Under the pieces are notes generated by a model, which made no database searches, was not told the DNA's origin, and worked only from the letters and a program-made list of their open reading frames with translations. Below are positions 55,296 to 64,000 of a stretch of DNA of 64,000 bases, in pieces (position 1 is the stretch's first letter; each line of letters begins with the position of its first letter). Source of the stretch: Paenibacillus zeirhizosphaerae (GTDB taxonomy: Bacteria; Bacillota; Bacilli; Paenibacillales; Paenibacillaceae); assembly GCF_030705605.1 (NCBI RefSeq), contig NZ_JAPCKK010000016.1, forward strand, positions 682,001 through 746,000. Direction: 5' to 3'. Position numbers and translations under genes: made by a program.

Positions 55296-55601
55296 AATTT
55301 TAACCTCCCATGCCGATCCTACTGCCGTAAAATTACCACAGAGGGCTGCAGCTTTCAAGCTAAAGTGCTCAACTTGCTGAACCGCACCGCTTTTTCCAGA
55401 ACCATGTCACGCATACGGAGATCGCCACCGCCGTTAAAACTGCCAAAAAGGTGATACACCTGTAGAAATCCTATGTACGCGGATAGCAGATATCTTCCAT
55501 TGTAGATATTATACTTTTCAAGTCGTAAGTCATGTCCATCACCGGCAGGACATACCTTATATTATGCACGTTCTCATTGGTACAAGGACAGGGGGAGGAA
55601 C
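55296..55601. other. Divergent intergenic region, xpt / ykvI-type gene
   Basis: About 305 bp. On the minus strand a TATAAT occurs near 55509-55514 as a possible xpt -10, without a convincing -35. No guanine riboswitch (no TATGG/CCGTAAA core in the right order), no PurR-box pair recognised. Confidence 0.4.
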
Positions 55602-56708
55602 ATGGGACGCAACATTCACATCCTTCAGATCGCTTTTACATACATAGGAACCATTGTTGGAGCCGGTTTTGCCACAGGGCAGGAAATTTTGCAGTTTTTC
55701 ACCCGGTTCGGAAGCTTGGCGACAGCCACGATCATGCTGTCCACTATTATTTTTATTTGGCTGGGGACAAGGCTCATGCTTATCGCCCATGAAATCTCCG
55801 CACGTTCCTACGAAGACGTAAACCTGCATTTATTCGGTCCAAAAGCAGGCAAATGGATCAGTTGGATTACATTGATCATTCTACTCGGGGTGAATAGTGT
55901 CATGCTGGCAGGCTCCGGCTCGGTATTTATGGAGCATCTCCATTTAAACTACCAAAGCGGACTGCTCCTCACTCTACTCTGCACGTATTTACTGCTCAGC
56001 AAAGGGATGCATGCCATCCTGCAAATGAATTCCATCCTGGTGCCTGTCATGATGCTCCTGTCCCTTTTGCTAATCATCAGCACACTGAACACACCGAATT
56101 ATGACAATTTTATTATTATCAAGACAGACCATAACCCGATACTTGTATGGCTAGCACCGATTCTGTATACTTCCTTCAATCTCAGCATGGCTCAGGCTGT
56201 GCTCGTACCCCTTGGAAGCCAGACGGCCTCCAAAAGCACCATCCGTTGGGGAGGCGTGCTTGGCGGGGTAGGCGTAGGAATTATGCTGATGGCCGCCCAT
56301 TTTGCCATGTCAGCCCAGATGCCGGGCATCCAACAGTTTGAGATTCCCATGGGAAATGTCGCTATCCAGCTTGGAATCGCCGTACAAACCGTTTATATGA
56401 TTATGATTTTCCTGGAAATCTTCAGCACCTTCGTAGCCGATATCTATGGCTTAACCCTGCAACTGCAGCAATATGTACGCGTGTCGCCCAGAATCATTAC
56501 GCTGTTCATCATGCTGGTTTGCTTTCTGATCAGCCAATTCGGCTTCAGCCCATTGCTGTCCTTTTTGTATCCCATCTTTGGTTTGATCAGCCTGTTTTGG
56601 ATAGGGATGCTCATTTATTCGGGTCATAAAGGGCATCCCCTGACTCCTTTTAACAGAAAAAACCGTACCTTCGCCAATTCACTCAAACAGCATATCTTCA
56701 AGAGCTGA
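55602..56708 (+). CDS. YkvI-family membrane transporter
   Basis: 368 aa with about ten hydrophobic helices. The first helix TYIGTIVGAGFATGQEILQFF has the unwound Gly-rich pattern of the APC/LeuT-like fold seen in the YkvI family of sodium-coupled transporters. The C-terminal tail is basic. Substrate unknown. Preceded by GGGGGAGG close to the ATG. Divergent from xpt and convergent with the glycosyltransferase gene. Confidence 0.85.
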   Translation: MGRNIHILQIAFTYIGTIVGAGFATGQEILQFFTRFGSLATATIMLSTIIFIWLGTRLMLIAHEISARSYEDVNLHLFGPKAGKWISWITLIILLGVNSVMLAGSGSVFMEHLHLNYQSGLLLTLLCTYLLLSKGMHAILQMNSILVPVMMLLSLLLIISTLNTPNYDNFIIIKTDHNPILVWLAPILYTSFNLSMAQAVLVPLGSQTASKSTIRWGGVLGGVGVGIMLMAAHFAMSAQMPGIQQFEIPMGNVAIQLGIAVQTVYMIMIFLEIFSTFVADIYGLTLQLQQYVRVSPRIITLFIMLVCFLISQFGFSPLLSFLYPIFGLISLFWIGMLIYSGHKGHPLTPFNRKNRTFANSLKQHIFKS

Positions 56709-56733
56709 CAATCCTTCTACCAGCAGCCTTAGC

Positions 56734-57858
56734 TTATTTTGCATATTCCAAATACATTTTCTTCAGCTCATAGACTGCCCTGCTGAGCGAGTAGTTGGCC
56801 TTTGCCCTATCACAGGCGGAACGCGCGAGCTCATACCTGTACATCGGATCAGCTATCACCGACACCAGCGCCTCCGCCAAGGCAACAGGGTCATCCGGTG
56901 GAACAAGCAGTCCATTGACTCCATGCTCTATCTGCTCGGGAATACCGCCAACGGCCGTCCCAACCAGTGCCAGACAGCTGAGCGCCGCTTCCGCGAATAC
57001 CGAACCGAAGGCTTCCGCTCTGGAAGGCAGTACAAAAATATCGAAAAAGGGCATGAATTCTTCGGGGTGAAGCGTGTAACCGTAAAAAATCGTTTCATTG
57101 TAGATGCCGAGCTGCTGTGCCATCCCTTCAAGCTCGGGGCGGATCGGTCCGTCCCCGATGATATGAAGCACATATTCAATTCCCTGCTTCTTTAATTCCG
57201 CGCAGGCGTGAAGCAGAACATCGAGTCCCTTGGCGGGGACAAGGCGGCATACCGTAATCAGTTGGGCTACCTCGTTTTCATGGGGTATCGGCTTAAATCT
57301 GCGTTCATCGTAGCCGTTCGGAATTACCCTGATCTCCTCATCGCGGTCCACATAGGAAGCCATATACCTGCGGAACGATTCGGAGACTGTCATCAGCCGG
57401 TCCGTACAATGTTCAAGCTCCCTGTAGATGGATACCAGAAACTGATGCTCCAGCCCTCCCTCTTCGATTTTGCCATTCAAGATCAGCTCACGCTCATAGG
57501 AGGAATGAACCGTTTGGATCAAAGGGATATCGGGGAAAACCGTTTTCATGGCCAGGCCGGCAATAGGGTGATGGGCATGAATGAGATCGAATGGTTTATG
57601 AATGCGCAGTCGGGTCCACCATAGATAGTCGCGGTAGGTCTGGATATATTTTTGTACGATAGGGCTTTCAGCGTATTGGGTCCAGTCAAAGGTGTGAAAT
57701 GTGACCTCTTCTTTCCCTTTATTACGAATTCGTTTGGGCAGGGAGAACAATTCCATCTCCCACCGCGGTGAGGTAAACCGTTCCTGCATGTAAGGAATCA
57801 TCGACGATACGCCTCCCGGCTGTTCCGGAGGAAAAAACAAAGCCTGCAGCAGTTCCAT
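56734..57858 (-). CDS. GT4-family glycosyltransferase
   Basis: 374 aa cytoplasmic GT-B enzyme. N-terminal acceptor domain with PPEQPGGVSSMIPYM and FDLIHAHHP; C-terminal nucleotide-sugar domain with CRLVPAKGLDVLL, IIGDGPIRPEL and the Glu-x7-Glu motif in SRAEAFGSVFAEAALS. Start at 57858 is preceded by AAGGGGA 10 nt upstream; an upstream Met is unsupported. Monocistronic. Donor and acceptor unknown; the family covers teichoic acid, glycolipid and exopolysaccharide synthesis. Confidence 0.9.
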   Translation of the reverse strand: MELLQALFFPPEQPGGVSSMIPYMQERFTSPRWEMELFSLPKRIRNKGKEEVTFHTFDWTQYAESPIVQKYIQTYRDYLWWTRLRIHKPFDLIHAHHPIAGLAMKTVFPDIPLIQTVHSSYERELILNGKIEEGGLEHQFLVSIYRELEHCTDRLMTVSESFRRYMASYVDRDEEIRVIPNGYDERRFKPIPHENEVAQLITVCRLVPAKGLDVLLHACAELKKQGIEYVLHIIGDGPIRPELEGMAQQLGIYNETIFYGYTLHPEEFMPFFDIFVLPSRAEAFGSVFAEAALSCLALVGTAVGGIPEQIEHGVNGLLVPPDDPVALAEALVSVIADPMYRYELARSACDRAKANYSLSRAVYELKKMYLEYAK

Positions 57859-57958
57859 ATGTGTTGCTTCCCCTTTCAAGCAAGACCGTATTGCATCATG
57901 CAAATCATCAGAATGCAGTTGAATGATTTGTATGATATATTGAAATTCTGACGCACTG

Positions 57959-58156
57959 TTGCAAAGAGTCCCGGACTGTACAAATACAATTTATTGTAGC
58001 GAATTAAGAGACTACATTCAACAAATAGACATTGAATGCATTGCCTTAAACAGCGGGAACCTCTCTGTGTATTATATTCCTTACAGCCTTACGATGTCAG
58101 AAGAACAGAATGAAATTCCTGTATACATTATCGCACGTGCCGCTCACGCAGCATAG
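57959..58156 (+). CDS. Doubtful small protein upstream of rsmF-type gene
   Basis: 65 residues from a TTG with no clear ribosome site; no family resemblance. The predicted strands NLSVYYIPYSLTM and EIPVYIIARA look protein-like, so it is kept as doubtful. It could be a remnant, or simply an untranslated leader. Confidence 0.25.
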   Translation: MQRVPDCTNTIYCSELRDYIQQIDIECIALNSGNLSVYYIPYSLTMSEEQNEIPVYIIARAAHAA

Positions 58157-58201
58157 CATAACCATGATGTAATTTTTCGTACTCAAAGGAGCCTCACCGA
58201 T

Positions 58202-59548
58202 ATGGACAAACCAACGTTGCCATCAGCATATACAGAACAAATTTCCAGCCTGCTCGGAGCAGAAACTACAGCATTCCTGGAATCCTATAGACAGCCCAGA
58301 GCACAAGGACTTCGCATCAATCCGATGAAATCCACCCCGAAGCTGCGGGAAAGCATCATAAACCAATGGAATCTGGAAGCTGTTCCGTGGTGCTCCGAAG
58401 GATATTACTATGAGGAACCCCATCGTCCGGGCAAGCATCCTTACCATACAGCAGGCCTTTATTATATTCAGGAGCCGTCGGCGATGTCGGCCGTAGAGCT
58501 TCTTGACCCCCGCCCCGGTGAAACCATTCTGGATATGGCTGCAGCTCCAGGCGGCAAAACCACGCATATCGCCTCCAAATTAAGAGGACAGGGTCTTATC
58601 GTATCTAACGAAATTCATGCCGGAAGAGCAAAAATACTGGCCGAGAATGTCGAGCGCATGGGGTTGCGTAATGTAATTGTGACCAATAGTACACCCGCCG
58701 GATTATCTGAGCGATTTCCCGCATGCTTCGACAGAATCATGCTTGACGCCCCTTGCTCCGGCGAAGGCATGTTCCGGAAGGACCCGGATGCTGTGCGCGA
58801 ATGGAGTCCGGAGCTTGTCGCCATGTGCGTATCAAGACAGCAAGACATTCTCAAGGATGTACATAAGCTGCTGAAGCCTGGCGGCTGGCTGGCGTATTCA
58901 ACCTGCACGTTCAACACAGCAGAGAACGAAGACGTCATGGCTTGGCTTACATCGGAATTTCCGGATATGAGCCTGGTGCAGACCGAGCGCATTTGGCCCC
59001 ATTTGCAGAAGGGGGAAGGTCATTTCGTCGCCTTGCTGCGCAAAGACGACAGTGAAACGAACACCGGCAAAGGCAAAACCAACCGGAAGCGGCCATCCAG
59101 AGAACTGGACCAGGCGTGGGAAGGGTTCAATGTCTGGCGGAAGAGCGCTCTACCAGGATACGCCCCCGGACCCGGACGACCCCTTTTATTCGGTGACTCT
59201 CTCTATTGGCTGCCCGAAAACAACGGATTTGCAATTCATGACGAACAGATGACGGGATTAAAGATACCCCGGGCAGGACTCCATCTCGGGGAATGGAAGA
59301 AAAACCGCTTTGAGCCTGCCCATGCGCTAGCCCTTGCTTCAAAACCGGATGAGGCAGGCGGGGTTTTCAACGCTTCTGCTGAATCAGAGGAAGTCCGGTC
59401 ATTTCTGCGCGGGGAGATGCTGAACGTGGACCCTACGCTTAAAGGATGGATTCTTGTAACGGCGGACGGCCTTCCTATAGGCTGGGGCAAAGCAAGCTCA
59501 GGCCAATTAAAGAATCACCTTCCCAAAGGACTCCGGCAGCACCTATAG
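58202..59548 (+). CDS. RsmF/NOL1-NOP2-Sun-type rRNA cytosine-C5 methyltransferase
   Basis: 448 aa. SAM motif I ILDMAAAPGGKTTHIA, motif IV LDAPCSGEGMF and motif VI YSTCTFNTAENE carry the two catalytic cysteines. N-terminal RNA-binding part (GLRINPMKS) and a C-terminal PUA-like extension (about 330-448, LRGEMLNVDPTLKGWILVTADGLPIGWGK) as in RsmF. AAAGGAG 10 nt before ATG. Ends in a terminator. A second paralogue is encoded convergently at 61219-62754. Confidence 0.92.
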   Translation: MDKPTLPSAYTEQISSLLGAETTAFLESYRQPRAQGLRINPMKSTPKLRESIINQWNLEAVPWCSEGYYYEEPHRPGKHPYHTAGLYYIQEPSAMSAVELLDPRPGETILDMAAAPGGKTTHIASKLRGQGLIVSNEIHAGRAKILAENVERMGLRNVIVTNSTPAGLSERFPACFDRIMLDAPCSGEGMFRKDPDAVREWSPELVAMCVSRQQDILKDVHKLLKPGGWLAYSTCTFNTAENEDVMAWLTSEFPDMSLVQTERIWPHLQKGEGHFVALLRKDDSETNTGKGKTNRKRPSRELDQAWEGFNVWRKSALPGYAPGPGRPLLFGDSLYWLPENNGFAIHDEQMTGLKIPRAGLHLGEWKKNRFEPAHALALASKPDEAGGVFNASAESEEVRSFLRGEMLNVDPTLKGWILVTADGLPIGWGKASSGQLKNHLPKGLRQHL

Positions 59549-59558
59549 ACAGACCAAC

Positions 59559-59599
59559 AGCCTCCATCTGCAACATACGCAGCATGGAGGCTATTTTTG
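59559..59599 (+). terminator. Terminator after the first rsmF-type gene
   Basis: AGCCTCCAT (59559-59567) pairs with ATGGAGGCT (59584-59592), followed by ATTTTTG. Confidence 0.9.
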
Positions 59600-59617
59600 C
59601 CTGGAAGACCTTCATCT

Positions 59618-60418
59618 TCAGCTTAGGCAGTGCTTGATCAAAGCATGTCTGACCCCCTGCTCATTATTAGACAGAGTAACCTCGTCAGCCGCCAGCCTAA
59701 CTTCTTCAGGAGAATTGGCCATGGCAATGCCTTTGCCTGCATAGGTCAGCATACTGAGATCATTGTAATAGTTGCCGATTGCCATAATCTCGTCGGAAGC
59801 AATTCCCCGCCGCAGTGCCAATTGATGCAGCGCTTCCCCTTTAGACGCCTGCTTGTGCATCAGATCGATAAAAAAATCTCCGCTACGCAGCATATTAAAC
59901 GGCTGCTCCCACCTGCTCCAATCCCGATATACCTCATCCAGCCGCTCCATAGAAGCAAACGCTGTAAATTTGACGAGCGGTTCCGACAGATCGGCCCATA
60001 ACGGAAGCTGCAGCGGTTCCATCAGGAACGCCTCATACATGCTCCGCACCTCCAGCTTCAGCCCCTCCAATTGATCCACATACAGCCCAAATGCCGTATT
60101 AACGTCAAAATGAATCCCATTGTCCCTGCAATAGTCTATGTAGGGCTCCAGATCGCGTACATCCACCTGGTACTGATGCACGATTTCCCGGGTTGCCGCA
60201 TCCACTGTAGCCGCCCCGTTATGAGAGATGACGTACCCTGTCAGGCCCATACGCTCCATTAACGGAATCGTGCTGAGCGGGGCGCGACCGGTACAGAGGA
60301 CGATTTCGGTGCCTTGGGTGACAACCTCCCGGATCGTATCTATCGTTTCAGGAGCAAGCTCGTGCTGGTCATCCAGCAGCGTTCCATCCACATCAAGTGC
60401 TATCAGTCGGTATCTCAT
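59618..60418 (-). CDS. Cof-type HAD-family phosphatase
   Basis: 266 aa. HAD motif I DVDGTLLDD (residues about 9-17) with nucleophile Asp, motif II CTGRAPLS, motif III Lys in KQASKGEAL, motif IV GNYYNDLSML. A C2-type cap is inserted between motifs II and III, so it belongs to the sugar-phosphate/flavin-type Cof group. Substrate unknown. Ribosome site is weak (GGATAGAG). Same strand, 42 nt after the pseudouridine synthase gene, so probably in one operon with it. Confidence 0.92.
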   Translation of the reverse strand: MRYRLIALDVDGTLLDDQHELAPETIDTIREVVTQGTEIVLCTGRAPLSTIPLMERMGLTGYVISHNGAATVDAATREIVHQYQVDVRDLEPYIDYCRDNGIHFDVNTAFGLYVDQLEGLKLEVRSMYEAFLMEPLQLPLWADLSEPLVKFTAFASMERLDEVYRDWSRWEQPFNMLRSGDFFIDLMHKQASKGEALHQLALRRGIASDEIMAIGNYYNDLSMLTYAGKGIAMANSPEEVRLAADEVTLSNNEQGVRHALIKHCLS

Positions 60419-60460
60419 CTCTATCCCATCCTTATCCGTATCTAATGGTCCGTTATTCCT

Positions 60461-61222
60461 TTACTCCTCCAGTATGCCCCGGCTCAATAAAGCAAGCTCC
60501 TCTTCATTCAGCTCGCGGTAAGCCCCGATGGGCAGCTCCGGATCAAGACGCAGCGGTCCCATTTCCGTTCTTTTTAAATACAGAACCTTTTTGCCGACAG
60601 CTTCAAACATCCGCTTCACCTGATGAAACTTGCCCTCATGGATAACCAGCGAAATATATGAAAGCGTGCCTTCCTCTGCTTGCTTTTTGGATAAAAGTGT
60701 AAGCTGTGCCGGCATTGTTACATAACCATCATCCAGTTCAACGCCTTCTGTAAAACGGGCAGCATCCTCTTCTCCAACGTCTCCGGCTACCGTAGCCTCA
60801 TAGGTTTTGGGAACATGACGGCGCGGTGAAAGCAGCTCATGGGCAAGCTTGCCGTCATTCGTCAGCAGCAGAAGTCCCTCAGTATCCTTATCCAACCTAC
60901 CAACCGGGAATGGCGAAAAATGGCGTTCCTCCTCATCCAGCAGATCAAGAACCGTCCGCTCACGGACATCCTCCGTCGCAGATATTACCCCCGGAGGCTT
61001 GTGCAGCATGAGGTAAATGAACGGTTTGTAGCTGACCGTCTCCCCATCCACCTCGATCCGGTCCCGGTATGGATGAACCTGCATGCCGCTGTCCTTGACA
61101 ACCGTGCCGTTGACGGTGACATTCCGCTGCTTGACCTGTCTTTTGATATCGCTACGGGAACCAAAGCCCATATGGGTCAGCAGCTTGTCCAGCCGCTGTG
61201 TCTGTTTGCCCTGTCCCTTCAT
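60461..61222 (-). CDS. RsuA/RluB-type rRNA pseudouridine synthase
   Basis: 253 aa. N-terminal S4 RNA-binding domain (RLDKLLTHMGFGSRSDIKRQVK) and catalytic domain with GRLDKDTEGLLLLTNDG, whose Asp is the nucleophile, and EGKFHQVKRMF. Probably modifies 16S U516 as RsuA, but the exact target is not decidable. The start at 61222 overlaps the stop of the upstream methyltransferase gene by 4 nt (ATGA), with GGAGGT 10 nt upstream, so the two rRNA-modifying enzymes are translationally coupled. Confidence 0.9.
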   Translation of the reverse strand: MKGQGKQTQRLDKLLTHMGFGSRSDIKRQVKQRNVTVNGTVVKDSGMQVHPYRDRIEVDGETVSYKPFIYLMLHKPPGVISATEDVRERTVLDLLDEEERHFSPFPVGRLDKDTEGLLLLTNDGKLAHELLSPRRHVPKTYEATVAGDVGEEDAARFTEGVELDDGYVTMPAQLTLLSKKQAEEGTLSYISLVIHEGKFHQVKRMFEAVGKKVLYLKRTEMGPLRLDPELPIGAYRELNEEELALLSRGILEE

Positions 61223-62754
61223 ACGGAAGTCCACCTCCATCCGGCCGGATATTCATTTTTCAGCATTCCGTCCTGCCATTTGCCCCATCCGGAAGCATAC
61301 CCATCAATGCAGATCAAAGCATAACCTTTAGGGGAGGCTCCTTCGGCGAGCTGAACTCTGTCTTCCTCAATCAGCAGCGTTTCGCCTTTAAGGTAGCGGA
61401 CAGACTCCGGGCTGCTTCCATTCAGCACAATGGATCTGACAGAGTCATTTCTGTGCAGTGCTGTAGCCAGCGGATGAGACGGGTTAAAGCGCCCGTTTTT
61501 GACCGTTCCCACAAACCATCCCGGACGGATCACCTTCAGGCCGTTCAGCCTGTCCGGGTCAAGCGGTGCCTGATAGATACGGTCTCCGTAGGCAACAGTC
61601 TGACCTGGAAGCTGCAACGTAAGCTGCCCGGCGGCAAATGAGGCTAAAACCTCTGCAGCAGTGCTCACTTCGCCTGCCCTGCCGCTCCGGCGGCTGTCTC
61701 CGGCCTGCTTACGGCCGCCTTTGTGACGTTCCGCCTTGATCCGGCCGTGTGAGCCCGCCTCCTCCCTCACTGATCGTTCAGATACACACAGCGTCTGATC
61801 GGAGGTGTTCTGCTGTCCAGGCTCCCGTTCCCAATGCAGCACAGCAGCGAAGTGTCCTTCCCCCTCAATCCGGTGCGGCCACAGTCTGCCGGTTCCTGCA
61901 AGCTGTTCTACATCGGGATAACGCTTCTTGGACGGTATCCACTCGGGACGGCCTGGGGAAAATCCGGGACGATCTGTTATGGAAACTACCCGGAATCCGT
62001 CGTTTACCTTCAGAAATTCCGCGATCATCTCCTCATTTTCTTCGGGTGCAAACGTGCAGGTCGAATATACGATAACACCGTCCGGAGCGAGCAGACGCGA
62101 GGCCATGCTCAGAATGTCCCTTTGCATGACCGTGCATTTTTCGACCGAATGCGTCTCCCATTGTCTGGCCATGTCCTCATCCTTTCTGAACATGCCTTCG
62201 CCGGAGCACGGGGCGTCAATCAGTATTTTGTTGAAGTAATGAGGAAACGCCTCTGCGATGCGTTCAGGGGTTTCGTTGAGCACAACCGCGTTGCGGACTC
62301 CGTACAGCTCGATATTTTTAGCCAATGCCTTAGTGCGTTCCGCATGGATATCATTGGTCACCAGCACGCCGCTGCCCTGCAACTTGGCCGCGATTTGTGT
62401 CGATTTCCCACCCGGGGCGGCACATAGGTCCAGGACGCGGTCTCCCGGCTGAATGCCGAGCAGTTCTACAGGAGCCATGGCGCTTGGTTCCTGGATGTAA
62501 TACAAGCCCGCATGGTAATAAGGGTGCAGCCCGGGCTTGGAGCCGTAGGGAACGTAGAAGCCTGATGGACACCACGGTACAGGCCGAAGCTCGAAAGGTG
62601 ATATCCTCATAAAATCTTCTACTGATATTTTCAGCGTATTCACGCGTATTCCTGTATGAGGCACGGCATCATAGGCCGTCATAAAAGCATCAAATTCCGT
62701 ACCTAGCAGTCCGCGCATCCTCTCTATAAAAAGTGCCGGAAGTTGTACAGCCAT
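61219..62754 (-). CDS. Second RsmF-type rRNA cytosine-C5 methyltransferase
   Basis: 511 aa from the ATG at 62754 (AGGA 11 nt upstream; longer starts are poorly placed). Same domains as the gene at 58202: VLDLCAAPGGKSTQIA, IDAPCSGEGMFRK, YSTCTFAPEENEE, and the C-terminal PUA-like part with LKGETLLIEEDRV. A basic, low-complexity insertion (about residues 335-375, rich in Arg/Lys/Gly/Ser) separates the two halves and is absent from the paralogue. Coupled to the pseudouridine synthase gene. Confidence 0.92.
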   Translation of the reverse strand: MAVQLPALFIERMRGLLGTEFDAFMTAYDAVPHTGIRVNTLKISVEDFMRISPFELRPVPWCPSGFYVPYGSKPGLHPYYHAGLYYIQEPSAMAPVELLGIQPGDRVLDLCAAPGGKSTQIAAKLQGSGVLVTNDIHAERTKALAKNIELYGVRNAVVLNETPERIAEAFPHYFNKILIDAPCSGEGMFRKDEDMARQWETHSVEKCTVMQRDILSMASRLLAPDGVIVYSTCTFAPEENEEMIAEFLKVNDGFRVVSITDRPGFSPGRPEWIPSKKRYPDVEQLAGTGRLWPHRIEGEGHFAAVLHWEREPGQQNTSDQTLCVSERSVREEAGSHGRIKAERHKGGRKQAGDSRRSGRAGEVSTAAEVLASFAAGQLTLQLPGQTVAYGDRIYQAPLDPDRLNGLKVIRPGWFVGTVKNGRFNPSHPLATALHRNDSVRSIVLNGSSPESVRYLKGETLLIEEDRVQLAEGASPKGYALICIDGYASGWGKWQDGMLKNEYPAGWRWTSV

Positions 62755-62929
62755 ATCTCTGATCATCCTGTTCTGTTGAAAAATCAATTGTTAGGTCTTC
62801 ATTATAACAGTCGCTGTATATTTTAACACAAATGCCATACGGGTTATCCAATTGTTTCACTACACACTGTAATGCTGTATAATGATAGGCAACCGCCATA
62901 CTATTTATACTTTGATAGGAGAGATTATT

Positions 62930-63433
62930 TTGAAAGCAAACAACAAAAAACTCATTCCGATTATCAGCTTCTTTGTAGTGCTGGCCGTGCTGATCGGCGT
63001 CCTCGTTGCCATTAATTCAGGCAATCGGAGTGAATTGTACAACAAATCCGTTTCCTCCCTCGATCCTGCTACCAGGGAATTGCTGAACGACCCTAACTAT
63101 CAGCAAATCATTCTGCCGGATGCCCTCCAGCAGAAGATTACCAACAAAGAAAGCTTCTTCGTCTACTATTTCGCTTCCGACTGCCCTCACTGCCGGGCCA
63201 CCACTCCTCAGCTTATGCCGCTTGCGGACCAGGAGGGCGTTACTCTGCATCAATTTAATCTGAAGGAATTCGAAGAGGGCTGGAACCAATACAGTATCCA
63301 GTTTACACCTACCTTGGTGTACTATGAAAACGGCGTAGAGAAGGAACGGATCGTTGGCGGACTGAGCGAAACGGCCGGAGACAACGGCAACACTCTAGCT
63401 CAGTACAAGGCCTTGTTTGAAAAATATAAATAG
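62930..63433 (+). CDS. Membrane-anchored thioredoxin-like protein
   Basis: 167 aa. N-terminal transmembrane anchor (LIPIISFFVVLAVLIGVLVAI), then an extracellular thioredoxin fold with redox motif ASDCPHCRATTP (Cys-Pro-His-Cys, as in DsbA/BdbA-type oxidases) and cis-Pro region FTPTLVYYENG. TTG start 7 nt after AGGAGA. Probably a thiol oxidoreductase of exported proteins. Stands alone and ends in a bidirectional terminator. Confidence 0.88.
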   Translation: MKANNKKLIPIISFFVVLAVLIGVLVAINSGNRSELYNKSVSSLDPATRELLNDPNYQQIILPDALQQKITNKESFFVYYFASDCPHCRATTPQLMPLADQEGVTLHQFNLKEFEEGWNQYSIQFTPTLVYYENGVEKERIVGGLSETAGDNGNTLAQYKALFEKYK

Positions 63434-63443
63434 ATCAAGAACG

Positions 63444-63484
63444 AAAGAACCTCCAATCACCATTCATGGCATTGAAGGTTCTTT
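63444..63484. terminator. Bidirectional terminator
   Basis: AAAGAACCTCCAAT pairs with ATTGAAGGTTCTTT (one mismatch) between the convergent thioredoxin-like and DUF309 genes. Confidence 0.85.
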
Positions 63485-63487
63485 GTC

Positions 63488-63994
63488 TTATTCATTCCGT
63501 TCAGAAGAGGATTGCTGACGACTCGCAAGAATTCGCGCTCTCTCCTTGTGCTTGGCCCCCCGCTGCCGCTTGGTCTGCTGGGGGATATTCGGTGTAATAA
63601 GAGCCCACGCCTTATCCACCTCCCGCTGCAACTCTGGGTCAGTAATGCGGATCGTCAAGTCATAGAAGTCGAAGGGATCGCGTTCGTAGGCTGCCAGTCG
63701 GTCCGTATACTGCGCCGTCTCTCTCACCAATTGACTCAGATCCATTCCGAGAGAGTCCCCTTCTGCGTCCCCTAGCTTGTGCAATGCGCTTTCCAGCATC
63801 ATACTTGCTCCGCGCACGTTGTGATTGCGGAAATGAAACAGGCCGACCGCGACCTGAAGCAGCCCTTTATACAGCGGATTGCGTCCAGTCTCCAGCCACA
63901 GCTCTTCCAGCACCTCATGACATTCAAAGTAATCCCGATCCCGGTTAAAGTATACGAGATACGCTATATACAGTGGTGGATAATTATCCGCCAT
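63488..63994 (-). CDS. DUF309-family protein
   Basis: 168 aa. The N-terminal helices FNRDRDYFECHEVLEELWLETG and LYKGLLQVAVGLFHFRN carry the His-Glu-(x2)-Glu pattern of the DUF309 family (unknown function, possibly metal-binding). The C-terminal 35 residues are basic and probably disordered. The ATG at 63994 gives the family-typical N-terminus; its ribosome site would fall at the window edge. Confidence 0.88.
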   Translation of the reverse strand: MADNYPPLYIAYLVYFNRDRDYFECHEVLEELWLETGRNPLYKGLLQVAVGLFHFRNHNVRGASMMLESALHKLGDAEGDSLGMDLSQLVRETAQYTDRLAAYERDPFDFYDLTIRITDPELQREVDKAWALITPNIPQQTKRQRGAKHKERARILASRQQSSSERNE

Positions 63995-64000
63995 GCTTAA

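Noticed and set aside
55296-55601. Purine (guanine) riboswitch upstream of xpt
   Set aside because: xpt genes in Bacilli often have one, but the core elements (ATATGG, GTTTCTACC, CCGTAAA) do not appear in the right order on the minus strand.

Overview
The window looks like chromosome from a spore-forming Firmicute of the Paenibacillus type. Supporting signs are strong Shine-Dalgarno sequences with frequent TTG/GTG starts, Bacillus-type regulators (LicT antitermination, cre-like boxes, paired NrdR boxes, DinR/LexA-type boxes), yqhH-yqhG-yqzE gene content, many carbohydrate ABC importers without their own ATPase, and a large AraC regulator with a membrane sensor. This assignment is inference; no rRNA is present.

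Layout. 1-4.8 kb: tail of an Lrp/AsnC regulator, then a licT-bglP-bglH beta-glucoside PTS operon (minus strand) behind a promoter, a LicT-type antiterminator and a terminator. 4.8-14.8 kb: a probable beta-1,2-glucan (sophorooligosaccharide) locus: secreted PF10091/GH144-like glucanase, LacI regulator, 1118-aa GH94 phosphorylase and an SBP-permease-permease importer, with five copies of one LacI-type operator and two cre-like boxes in two back-to-back promoters. 14.8-17.2 kb: TetR and an atypical SDR, a SnoaL remnant and mobile-element debris. 17.2-25.5 kb: B12-dependent ribonucleotide reductase split by a 354-aa LAGLIDADG intein and preceded by two NrdR boxes; SNF2 helicase (yqhH), yqhG, a secreted protein, yqzE. 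25.6-27.4 kb: AHSA1/ArsR pair, small ferredoxin plus GNAT pair, a broken sugar-binding domain. 27.4-33.9 kb: GDSL, MBOAT, DHHW and DUF4358 genes (probable surface polymer O-acetylation) beside a two-component system. 33.9-38.7 kb: gpmA, a GH6-Fn3-Fn3-CBM3 cellulase, a methyltransferase, gene remnants.

38.7-53.1 kb lies between an intact tRNA-Leu(CAG) and a broken second copy of the same tRNA unit. It holds a pectin (rhamnogalacturonan) importer with GH105 and AraC sensor, an AraC-GH27 pair, an ArsR-GH43 pair, and a transposase-derived gene that has two LexA-like boxes at its promoter and inverted repeats on both sides. A related inverted-repeat pair without a gene lies at 16.7-16.9 kb. 53.3-64 kb is ordinary housekeeping: hypothetical proteins, xpt, a YkvI-type transporter, a glycosyltransferase, two RsmF-type rRNA methyltransferases, HAD phosphatase, RsuA-type pseudouridine synthase, a membrane thioredoxin-like protein and a DUF309 protein.

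Taken together the window is dominated by plant and bacterial glycan use: each glycoside hydrolase sits next to its importer and/or regulator. The most unusual item is the LexA-box-controlled, apparently catalytically degenerate IS1595-like gene with its repeat family.
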